From: Astropecten irregularis
Lineage: Eukaryota; Echinodermata; Asteroidea; Paxillosida; Astropectinidae
Length of the DNA: 64,000 bases
Reading direction: 5' to 3'
Assembly (NCBI GenBank): GCA_963971285.1
Contig: OZ020249.1
Location: 8,618,001 to 8,682,000, forward strand
Part shown: positions 1 to 23,811 of the stretch, piece by piece
How the letters are laid out: the number at the start of each line of letters is the position of its first letter
Numbering within the stretch: the stretch's first letter is position 1
Made by a program: the position numbers and the translations under genes
The notes under the pieces: generated by a model
Seen by the model: the letters and a program-made list of their open reading frames with translations, nothing else
Told to the model about the DNA's origin: nothing
Databases searched by the model: none

Positions 1-117
1 TCCAAAATATGCAAATGATGTCCTGCTCTTGCATGGAGTATACAGATGCAGTTTTAGAGTCAACCGCTGTTAGCTGTTTGAAGTTCAAAGCATTGTGATA
101 TTTCTGTAACGTTGCAG

Positions 118-13515
<13,398 letters not shown>

Positions 13516-16419
13516 TGCGCCCTTCTTGCCAATATCACTCTAGCCTGTTTATCAATGTCTCCATTATCAACCTATGTCCAACCACTCTTGTATTCAGCAC
13601 ACTTTAATGATTCTTCCATTGGTTGTCTTTTTCTTGCGGTTCAAACTAAAATCTTGCTATTAATTTACATCAGTGATATTGTATTCGTTATCAGGTTTGG
13701 TCATGGTACAAACCTCTGGAAAGTTAGTCATTTACAGAAGGGGAGGGGGGTATAAATGGCTGAAATTACATGAACAAACACCCAAAATGTACCTAGCTTT
13801 TAATGCCCCTTATTTTATCATTGTACGACACTTAGTATGATTATTATACCTTTCTAGCAATCATTGTTTAAACATTGTTATCTAATGAAGGCTAGCAGTT
13901 CCAGCAGCCGAAACGTCGCTACCAGCAACATGACATCGCGTGACATTGACCTTTTTCCTTATCCTTATTCCTAATCATTGTTTAGTTTCAAAGTGGTGGG
14001 TGTAACATCTCTAAATGTTGGCAAAATCATAAACGGATGATAACAAACAAAATGCAAACAAATTGCATTTTTGTAAAGAAACAAAAACAACAAAACAAAA
14101 AATACACTCGGTAACAGGTTTTAATTTCTAAACAAAACAAAAACAAAAGAAAACATAAATCAAAGGAAACAGTGTTATTAATTAATTAAGGATCAAATTA
14201 ATTATTTGATGAGGGATATTTACAGTCTTTAAGGATAATCTTATGTATTCATAGACAGGTGAAGCGTTGGGGACCAGTAGTGGGTTTACCGGCCATAGAG
14301 GTTATTCACATGACGTCATTGGGCGTCAAGCACAATGATTGCAAATAATGTGTAAATAATACGCTTCAGTGCACATGCAATTTTCAGTGTCGTACACGCA
14401 ACCATGGACAACATAAACAAGTTTGATGGCCAATCACGTGATTTTATGACGTCGGTGAATAACGTCTATTACACAAGATCACAAAAAACTTAAAAAGTTT
14501 ATGGACTTCATATTTTACAAGAGAATTGAAAACCTAGTAGATTATTTTTAGAAATTCATTGAGGGTGTATAGTCGGTGCACAATGAAACATTCCAAAGTT
14601 TGCTGTAACTATAAATAGCATCTATAAATAGCTACACTGTTGGGTTAACAATGCCGAGAGCCACAATAAAGGTCACAGTGATTAGAGACAATGTACATGC
14701 TCACAGTGTGTAATTCGTTCAAAGTGCATAATTAGTAAAAGACCATAGTCAGAAAATATCCAGTCACATCAATAGTTGCCCTTTGCTGGGAAAAAGTTCT
14801 TGCATGGAAATCAAGTCCAGGTCATGGAAATTGCTTAGCATTTTGCTAAGCAGAACAATTGGCTCTAATTATCATTGGCCGAAGGTTTATGTTTTTAAAC
14901 ATGTTTAATAACGGTTTATAACTTTCATTATGAGGATGATAGTTTGTCAGGCCACCATGCAATAGACACTACAAGTATTGAACAAAATGGCGGCACTACT
15001 GCTATTGCTGACTGATGCACCTAAATTATGTGTAACATTCAAGTTTGTCAAATATGACAAGCCAAATTACAATCCAGTAAAGTTTCCGCGCCTTTTGTCT
15101 TAACATGATTACATTATGTTTATCCAGTACTCTTCCTTTAAGCTTGTAGAATAATTTACAAGAGTAGATAATGAGCTGCTTAAACGATTAGATGTGTTTA
15201 CGTTCTTATATTTCCATCAAATAACCAAAAGGGAAACTGAGTGAAACTTAAGTAAATGAAAAGTAAGCAAAGAAAAATTGACCGGAGCGAGATTCGAACC
15301 AGCGACCTCCGGAATACTGTATAACTAATCATTTTTGGTCCTGATCATAACTGGGCACATTATGGCTAAAATCAGAAACCATGGTATCAAATACTTCCCC
15401 CGTGCAATTTGGGATTTTGTATTCAAGTCTCTGGTCACATTGTCAGTACTGCATAAGATTTACATTTGGTTATTTAGTCGAGTCTAGCTTATAGTACATT
15501 ATGTTACTGTTCCTCATGAAGTTGAACAGTTTCATGGCCTCATTGCCATAAAGGATTCATTCACATGATGTAGTGTAATCCACTTTTCATTCATGTTACA
15601 AAGCACATGTAACTTTAATACATTTACAAGATCTTACATGATATTTCAGTCAAAGGTTCAGTTTTGCTTTTTCACACTATTTTGTAAAACTTATCATAGC
15701 TCAAATGGTATACTATGAAATAAAATGACTCAATGACAGTTTTGATACATTTTAGTTTTTCTACCAAATAATTGTTAAATCTATGCAGATTCATTTCATT
15801 GTAAACAAATATTATGAGATAAAAAAATGCTGATAATAAATGGTTTGTTTCAATGGAGAATTAAGGTGAGGGTGCTATGAAGAAATCTTTGCAAAGCATT
15901 GGGCTTTTTTGTTGAGTTGTTCTATTCCAATGCCAAAAAATATTAATTGTTGTACTCAGAAAAAAACAAATAAAACAGTTTCAAATGAAACTGCAATTTA
16001 TTATACTAATTCAAGAGTGCCAGTTTGTGTTTATAACATTTCATTATAATATTTCAGGTTGAAGTTTTGATGTTTTGATCTTCAGAAATATTTAATTTGT
16101 TAGTATATTTACAAACAAGAAACTGCTAGTAAAAAATGCAGTGCCTTGTGTGCACTTTTCCCATTGTGTACACAATCTATTGGGTGTCAATTTCATGGTT
16201 TAAACCGAAATGTGCTTTGTGTCCCAGTCCCGTGGTTTTTTGTGTTTTTATGTTTTTTGTTTGGCAATGGCCGACAGTCACTCATGGGCAAAAGTGCAGG
16301 CAGGGCAATACATACTTCACTAACTAATCTCAAATTAATTTTGTTGTAGCTACCTGTTTCCCTGATTAAGCTGGTACGGTCCTACTCGTCCTACTTGGCT
16401 CGTCGGTCGAGTTGTATTT
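13516..16419. other. Convergent 3' flank between ATM and the P450 (no coding gene seen)
   Basis: This 2.9-kb AT-rich stretch should contain both 3' UTRs. The first canonical AATAAA on the plus strand after the ATM stop is at 14665-14670. A minus-strand AATAAA (tttatt at 15997-16002) lies about 420 bp past the P450 stop. Both are only candidates. A short hairpin/GAAACGT relic is at about 13885-13925, and a tRNA-SINE tail (ttcgaacc and gcgacctccgg) at about 15265-15325. No conserved protein was recognised. Confidence 0.6.
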
Positions 16420-19400
16420 TCAACGCTTGATGGCACAGACTCTGAATCTGGGAGCGTACATGACCAGGCCGCCCGTGGGTAGATCCAGGGGCGGCAGTGG
16501 GTCGCCGTCCGGTACCTTGAAGGTGAACCGCTGCATGATGGTCGCCGTGAACAGGAATAACTCCATCTTTGTCAGGGCCTCGCCTAAGCAGGCACGCCGG
16601 CCTAGGTCAGAGGAATGAAAGTTTCAATCATTTTGGGAATAGAAATATCCCTTAAAGCGTAGCTGCCACAATGCTATGTAGGGCCTACATGGGTCTTGGT
16701 TCTTGACCGTCCAATGAACTCCGTACACTAACGGCGGTATTCCATAATTTAGGAAACTAATTTTTCCCGTCTGTAGTATTTCGAAAAACCTTAAATTTTA
16801 TCACAGTTAGCCTATACTTCCACCATCTAAAGTAGATTAGGCTACTACTAGTTCGTTATTATTTGGTCCACAAACTGCAAAATGTGAGATAGAGAGATTT
16901 AAACGATAACAACTTGTGACCAATAGCACACGTTATAGCCATTGAAAGACTACGCCATGTAAATAATGGAAAACTTTCTACAAATCGAAGTAACCTGTTA
17001 TGTGGTGAGGAGAAAATGGCAATATTATTATTCTTGCTGCAGGACAGGTGCGCGCCAGTGGCCAAATTGTCCCACAGAACTTCGACAGTTGTCATTTAGA
17101 TCTTCAGTAGGGAGGCAGATTCAGCAGATTCAGCAGACCACTGTCAAACCGCGGCCATTTTGTATGACAAAATTCTTATTTCTTGTAATTTCTTCGCCGC
17201 TAAGGTATAGTCGACACGGCAAATTTGTCCGAATTACAACTCGGTCCCAGTTCCAATTGCATGCACCTCAATGGGCCTACAAATCACTAGGGAGAATTCT
17301 GGCCTAAAATTTCGGTGAAAAAGAGAATTAAAATGGGTGAAAAACTTACCGAGACCGAATGGAATCCAGTCTTTTCGTGGCACGAGCGTTTTACCGTCTG
17401 CAGATAAGAACCGCTCGGGCCGACACTCGCTGGGATTGTCGTGTATCTTAGGGTTGTTGTGAATGTAGAAAACGTTTCCAAATACCGGGGTGTCTAGGGA
17501 GAATTTGATTCATAATCATGTCAGGAATAAGTTTAACTCACAATTTACGCGACTTATCCGATTTTTTGGAGGGAAAATACACACTGAAATGATTAGTGTA
17601 AAGCAGACGGTAATGTTCAGTCAAATTTAGACTTGAAAAGACTGGCTGGTACACACCGACGTAACTGGTAACACGTGCATATAATGCAGTATTTGAATTG
17701 CCCAGACTATGGGCGCTATTGCTATGTCATGTGATTCAGGTGAAGTTGGAGAGGTTAACTGAGATGAGTTTCTGGGGCCAATTTCATAGAGCTGCTTAAT
17801 CGCCAAAATTTGCTTAAGCACCAAAAACCTTGGTAAATAAAATCATTATGTCAGTCAAAACTCTTTTGGAATGTCATGCTCAGCAAACAATGGCCGAATA
17901 CAGGTCAAAAGCAGTAAACATAACATACAAATTGGGTTTGCAATTCTGTTTGATCCGAGGAAAACTTTTCATGCTAAGCAAATATTGTGCTTAAGCAGCT
18001 CAATGAAATTGGCCACTGGACGATTGCAGGCAAACCTAACAATCAACAGAATGGGCCTGAATTTCACATTAATTAGGCCTCATTTTAAAAAATAGAGAAT
18101 ACTAAGCTTTCTCCTGATCCCTTGGATGAAAATCGAGGATTAATTGTGCTTAATTCATTGACTGGGGTTTTGAAAACAAGAATTAATGTCTGGCGTGGGA
18201 TTTTAAGCAGTCAATCAGAATGAAGCCCTAATATTTAAATATTAAGACCTCCCCACGGGTCCAATTTCATAGAGCTGCTTAAGCACAAAATTTGCTTAGC
18301 ATGAAAAGTCTTCCTTTATCAAACAGCTATAAGATTACCAATTAAACCACTCTTGTGACGTCACCCTATTCAGAAAACTGTTGATTATTTCGAAGAATTC
18401 ACACTTAAGTGGTCATTCTTTTTAAGAATGCCCACTAAAAGTGGGCATTCTTAAAAAGAATGACCACTTTTAGGTAAAAGTGGTCATTCTTTTTAAGAAT
18501 GCCCACTTTTTATTAAAAAGTGGTCATTCTTAAAACAGAATGTTTACTGCTTTTGACTTGTATTCGGTCATTGTTTGCTGCATGAGCATAACATTCACAA
18601 GGGGTTTTGGCTGGCATGGGCCCACTAATTTTTATTTTTGGGAGCTTAAAGCAAATTTCTGGTGGTTAAGCAGCTCCATGAAATTGGCCCCAGGTTTGGG
18701 CTTTTAATTTTTGGACATTCTGACCGATGAACCTACATACGTGTTTCATTGCATAAGAATTATACCTTTGGGTATATTGTAGCCACATAGCTTCACCCCA
18801 GACTGTCTGAGGTGTCTGAAGATGATGGCCGCTAGAGGGCGTAATCTCTGTATCTCCATCAGGAAGGCACAGGTGTAGGGCATCTCCTCTCTCTGGGTGG
18901 TGGACGGGATGCCGTCTGCTCCCAAGACGTGGTCTACCTCTGCTTGTATCTGTTGCCATTGAGACAAGAATCATCCAAATTATCCTTGATATCACAAATA
19001 AAACTGCTAATAAAAGTTTGATGAGGCAGAGCTAGCACCATTTGAAATGATGGGATAAAACTCAGGCCGACCTCAACTTACAAGTCTTTTGTGGATTTCG
19101 TGTTTCACATGAATTCAATTTTACCCCTTTTCAGTTTTCACCTTTTGAATGTTCATATAGTTTTTTTCTTATGTTTATCAAACTGTAAAAGCAAAACCAG
19201 TTAGATGCGTGGCATATCTTGGTGTGTTAAGAGGTATGTGCCTAACTTAAATCATTATTTGCCATTGCCACTATAGTGGACACGTTTTAAATGCCCCAGC
19301 CATGAAGTACGAGTTGAAGAACTACTCTGAGAAATGTTACTATACAGTACACCGATTCTAAAGACATTGAGGTTCTCAGACGGTTTTGATTTTCCTACCT

Positions 19401-20726
19401 TCTTCTGAATCTCAGGATATCTCAGCAGGTAGATGATGATCCACAGCGTGGTGTTGGACAGCGTCCCAGTCCCAGCACCAAACAGATCCGAGATGCTGTG
19501 AATGATCCCTTCCTCCGTGTGCTGTATGGGGTCCTCGGTCTCCATCCGCCTCTCCATCTCGACAAGGTAGGCATCCATCATGTCCCTGATGTTGGTGCGG
19601 TCCAGGGAGGCCTTGTGCTGCTCCAGATGCTCCCTGATGAAGTCCTCGTGAGATTTGAACATCCCTCGTCTTCTCTTGTACCAGCGGGAGTGCCAGAGAG
19701 GCGGGATGATGTTGGCAGGTTCCAGGAGCCTCACGCCTTCTATGAGCTCCATCATAATGGCCAGCTGCTCCTCGAAGCCCTTGTCGTGGTAGTCGTACCT
19801 GGTTCCCAGGCTGATGGCGCTGACGATGTTGGAGGAGGCGTTGAAGAGGAGGTTGTTGAGGACGACGGGCTGGCCGTTCAGACGCACCAGCTCCTCGCAG
19901 AAGAACCGGCCTTCCTCGGTGATGCGGGACTCCAGGCTGCGCTTGCCGAAGCCGAAGCCTCGGAGGGTCTTGAGGGAGAAACGCCTTCGCTGACGCCACT
20001 TTTCACCGTTCTCCCAGAACAGACTGCCTACAAATATCATAGAAGAAAGTATAACGGTTCTTAGTGTCGGCATACAATACCTGATGATCGCAAATTGAGG
20101 AATTGGAGTACAACATGTGACTTTAAGTTCTTTAGCATTCTGAGAACGATCAACCAAATGTTGATAATGCTCAGTTTGGAGAGCCTGGTATTTCGACCCA
20201 AGTTGGACATTTTAATGGTCAAAATACAGCAATGAACAAAGAACTTTTAACACACTTGGAAGGTGTATAACGGGGGACATTGTCCTGTAGAACACGAAAA
20301 TCATGCAATCGGCATGGAAAACCAAGGATTTGGAAAATAAAAGTGAATCTTAGACCTTCCCTACTTACCTTCGTCTCGTTTGCTCTCCAAGACCCAGGAC
20401 ATGATCATGTTATCAGAAAACACATCAGCCATGCTCACGTAGGCCTGCCTGAGCGTCTCGTAGTCGCTGAGCATAACCACCAGCTGCGGCCCCATCCTGA
20501 TGCTGAGAATCTTGCCGTACTTGTCAGCCAGCTTGCAGAAGGACACCAGAGGATCCGGGAAGAGGCCCGGGAGGTACCCCACCAGAGGCCAGCCCATGGG
20601 TCCAGGTGGGAGGTTCTTGGGTCTTAAGAGGTACGCCAGGAAGAAGGCGACCGTGGCAATGAGCACGGTGACTGCATAGCGAGGCTCGATGAAGGTTGGC
20701 AAGATGCTTTCCAGTGCCGCGTCCAT
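16420..20726 (-). CDS. Cytochrome P450, CYP2-like (clan 2), complete, 5 exons
   Basis: This is a microsomal haem monooxygenase; the substrate cannot be told. Exons in transcription order: 20726-20369, 20027-19399, 18949-18766, 17493-17350, 16601-16420. They sum to 1,497 nt (498 aa). The N-terminal membrane anchor (about residues 16-33, AVTVLIATVAFFLAYLL) is followed by the proline hinge LPPGP. Other motifs are the C-helix WRQRRRFSLKTLR, the I-helix DLFGAGTGT (residues 300-308), ExxR as E361/R364, PERF at 416-419, and the haem loop FGLGRRACLG with Cys443. The start is the ATG at 20726. An in-frame TTG at 20747 and a TTTTCAG acceptor-like site just upstream suggest a 5' non-coding exon may be spliced here. 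The usual acidic residue before the I-helix threonine is Gly307. Family and subclan are secure; the subfamily is not. Confidence 0.95.
17774..18014. mobile_element. Inverted-repeat element, CCAATTTCATAGAGCTGCTTAA family
   Basis: It starts ggggccaatttcatagagc and ends gctcaatgaaattggcc. Other copies: 18258-18690, 26050-26292, 35699-35907 (right end missing), 42199-42440, 44436-44675, 50369-50608. Confidence 0.75.
18258..18690. mobile_element. Copy of the CCAATTTCATAGAGC element enlarged by an internal triple inverted repeat
   Basis: The ends match the family (gtccaatttcatagagctgc on the left, gcagctccatgaaattggcc on the right). The copy is about 190 bp longer than its relatives because it contains the 18407-18511 palindrome cluster. 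It lies in P450 intron 3. Confidence 0.7.
18407..18511. repeat. Three-arm perfect inverted repeat (alternative hairpins)
   Basis: Arm 1 (18407-18436) is exactly complementary to 18440-18469, a 30-nt stem with a 3-nt loop. Arm 2, extended to 18437-18472, is exactly complementary to arm 3 at 18475-18510, a 36-nt stem with a 2-nt loop. The arms consist of aagtggtcattct and aagaatgcccac blocks. Confidence 0.9.
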
Positions 20727-22756
20727 CTTTAGATGCTTCCCTTCCAAACTCAGATCCTGAAAATTAATCCAACTTATCCAAGCAAAAATAGTAAAACCAC
20801 TATACGCCTTTTATCGACTCGTCAGCCCTATCCTGATTGTCTATATCCAAACTGATACCTTGGCGTTATTCACAATCTTCCATCTGGCGTACGTGGTTTA
20901 ATTATCAAGTAATCTTTGGAACTTCAAAATGATAAAGGCTGGCGACAGGTCACAAACTTTGGACGAACTTTTTACCCAACTAAATGAATCCCAGTTTTAT
21001 TGCAGTTTCATGATCGATCGTCTGATAGGCCTATTTGATATGGGAAAATCCTAGCAAATTATTAATCTGTCAATTTTTCGCCTTTCTACCCAACTTGGGA
21101 AAAAACGCACTAAATGAAGATTTTTCGAATCCTTAAAAGCTATCAATGACAGTTAGTTTAAAAATTTAACATACTTTGAAAATTCAGTGTCAACTCTAAC
21201 GGTGCAGTAAATATACACAAGCCAGACGACCAGAACTACATTTCTAGAACTAAACTCTTTTCTAGTTTAAAGTATTTCCCCTTTCACAATTTTTTAACTC
21301 ACAAAAGTTAAACACGTATTAAACTGCAGCCAAGATAATGACCCGAAAGATCTCAAATGCTTAAAGTTAGGAGGGACTGACGTTTTGATCCTAGCAGGAT
21401 CTCTCTCAAAGGGCTGAAAAGATACTGCTATATAGGATCGAGACCACAAAATTTATGTTTCACCTTAAAAACGTTACTCGACTATAAAACATGAACGTAC
21501 GTATTTCAGTATTTACTCTAACACAGGTAAACGCCAACGAACTTATCACAAATTGGTTATACTTTGTAAACCCTCTATCTTTGAAGTTCACCTTGACCGC
21601 AAACGTGCGTTTGGAGGCCTCTGATTACCAACGAAATTTACCAACCAAATTCTTAGTAATTTATTTTTAGCGTGGTCTGTCTATATTTGTAAAGCAAGTT
21701 GCACCGGGCGCTAAATAAAGAACAATCATGCATATGAGGTGATAACGTCCATTGTACCCGGTAGCTTGATTTAGGTAGTTTTAGTCATTGACCTTTGTAG
21801 TACAAGTAACAAAGACCGTGTCCCAAATCTCTGGCTCTGGCCCAAAGAAATAATTCAAATGTCTATTAAACGGCTGCAGTCACTGGTTAGTGGCTGTTAT
21901 TAAAGGTAGTATCATACTGGTAAGAAACCAAAACAGAAATGTTCACAGATTTACGTATAACTTACAGGGCATGAAAATTGTGCTGGTAGAAACATACCGT
22001 TAAAATGTTTCCGCCTGAAATGATGTATTTATCCAGAAATTAGTAAAACAACGACCGAAAATCTTTCAGTGATCTTTTAAAAGATCAAAAATAACAGAGA
22101 AAAGACTTAAGAAATACTGTTGCCGTTTTTCACGATTTTCTTAAAAAGTGGGCACCGTATGGGACTGAAATTTTCACAGATTACTGTGACTGTATCTGCC
22201 CATGATTCTGTACTTCTTTGACAAATACCAAAGTATGATACTACCTTTAAACGGCTGAAGTCAATGGCTATAGTGGATGCTAATAAAGACGTGTAGGCCT
22301 ATAATTTGCGGTCGCAGCCAGATATTAAATTGGGACACGGCCCATGTACACTTCAAGAGGATAATAATTTACATATAAAATGACCACATCGGATTGATCC
22401 TGTTCCAATAGAACTGCCAGAGACTCTGCCAAAATGTATAACAATTAATCAAAATGGTACATTATAATAATAATTCAGTATAACATTGCAGTAATTCTAT
22501 ATTTCAAATAGATTCAGAAAGAAGAGAAATAATTGGATGACGATAAAAAAAATTGTGGTCATATTAATGGTGCATGGAATTTTTTTGAAACCTGCTTCAA
22601 CAATTCGGACTCTAAGATTAATATTTTACTTAACTTTACTATACACATAAACAAAATAACAGGGATATACTTTTGTTTTAAGGATGTCGAAATCTCTTCA
22701 TTCTTAAGTAATTGTTTCTAATTACCTTGTTTTAATTAATTTTAATTAATCTCAAA
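20727..22756. other. P450 upstream region and spacer, no coding gene seen
   Basis: Immediately 5' of the P450 start is an acceptor-like TTTTCAG that may mark a leader exon. At about 21361-21445 lies an inverted hairpin/AAACGT relic (gacgttttgatcctagcagg). The 21812-22345 part holds nested small elements. The rest is AT-rich and unrecognised. Confidence 0.5.
21812..22345. mobile_element. Nested pair: CCGTGTCCCAA-ended element interrupted by an AAAGGTAGTATCATACTTTGGT element
   Basis: The outer ends are ccgtgtcccaaat with tctggct, and the complement of ttgggacacgg with agccaga. The inner element spans 21901-22250, from taaaggtagtatcatact to aagtatgatactaccttta. Direct repeats related to aaacggctgcagtcactgg flank the inner element on both sides. 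Confidence 0.6.
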
Positions 22757-23450
22757 TTAATAAATCTCAATCTTAATCTTAATCTTAATCCTAATCCCAA
22801 TCTCAATCCCAATCTCAATCCCAATCCCAATTAATCCAAATTTAAATCCCAATCTCAAGCTCAATCTCCCCCTCAATCTCAATCTTAATCTCAATCCCAA
22901 TCTCAATCCCAATCCCTATCCCAATCCCAATCCCAATCCCTATCCCAATCCCAATCCCAATCCCAATCCCAATTACCATCCCAATCCCAATCCCAATCCC
23001 AATCCCAATCCCAATCCCAATCCCAATCCCTATCCCAATCCCAATCCCAATCCCAATCCCAATCCCAATCCCAATTACCATCCCAATCCCAATCCCAATC
23101 CCAATCCCAATCCCAATCCCAATCCCTATCCCAATCCCAATCCCAATCCCAATTACCATCCCAATCCCAATCCCAATCCCAATCCCAATCTAAATCCCAA
23201 TCCCAATCCCAATCCCAATCCCAATCCCAAACCCAATCCCAACCCCAATCCCTATCCCAATCCCAATTCCAATCCCAATCCCAATCCCAATCCCAATTCC
23301 AATCCCAATCCCAATCCCAATCCCAATTCCAATCCCAATCCAAATCCAAATCCAAATCTCAATCTCAATCTCAATCTCAATCTCAATCTCAATCTCAATC
23401 TCAATCTCAATCTCAATCTCAATCTCATCCCAATCTTAATCTTAATCACC
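22757..23450. repeat. Hexanucleotide array (CCCAAT)n, about 690 bp
   Basis: An almost pure CCCAAT core is edged by CTTAAT and CTCAAT variants. The CTCAAT block at about 23357-23426 is itself homogeneous. Variant hexamers recur at multiples of six: aattaccat starts at 22971, 23073 and 23151. Apparent Ile-Gly and Trp-Asp repeat ORFs here are by-products of the hexamer. Confidence 0.97.
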
Positions 23451-23811
23451 GTAATGATTTGCTTTGTGACATCAGTAAGTCGCAAGTAAGATCAATTAAC
23501 GATTTAACATCAATATTGGTGCTATGTGGAATTACCCATACGTAATACAATGATATTAAAAAGTACTAATGAATTATTCAATTGTGAGAGACGTGTGAAA
23601 AAATATCAACATGATATTGATTGACAAAACTGTATTTGGTGTTTAAAGGGCCAAAGCCAATTTTCCATCATTATAAGGGAGATGGTATTTTCTGAACAAT
23701 GTAAAGTGTCGGTGGAAATAGCTGAAGGAGACACCAAGACATTGACAAGGGCTTTCGTGTTCCACTGGTGTTAAATGTCCTCAAATACGCAGTAAGAACA
23801 AGCAATGAAAC

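Noticed and set aside
19498-20064. 188-codon plus-strand ORF
   Set aside because: It is the antisense shadow of the P450 second exon, whose minus-strand reading has clear family motifs.
20727-20747. Seven-residue N-terminal extension of the P450
   Set aside because: The upstream in-frame codon is TTG, not ATG; the first ATG is at 20726 and gives a normal clan-2 N-terminus.
22842-23355. Long minus-strand ORFs encoding Ile-Gly and Trp-Asp dipeptide repeats
   Set aside because: They are translations of the CCCAAT hexamer array in different frames; there are no flanking exons and no codon signal.
22757-23450. Interstitial telomere
   Set aside because: The repeat is CCCAAT/ATTGGG, not CCCTAA/TTAGGG.
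22757-23450. CRISPR array
   Set aside because: It is a simple hexamer with no spacers, in a eukaryotic genome with introns.
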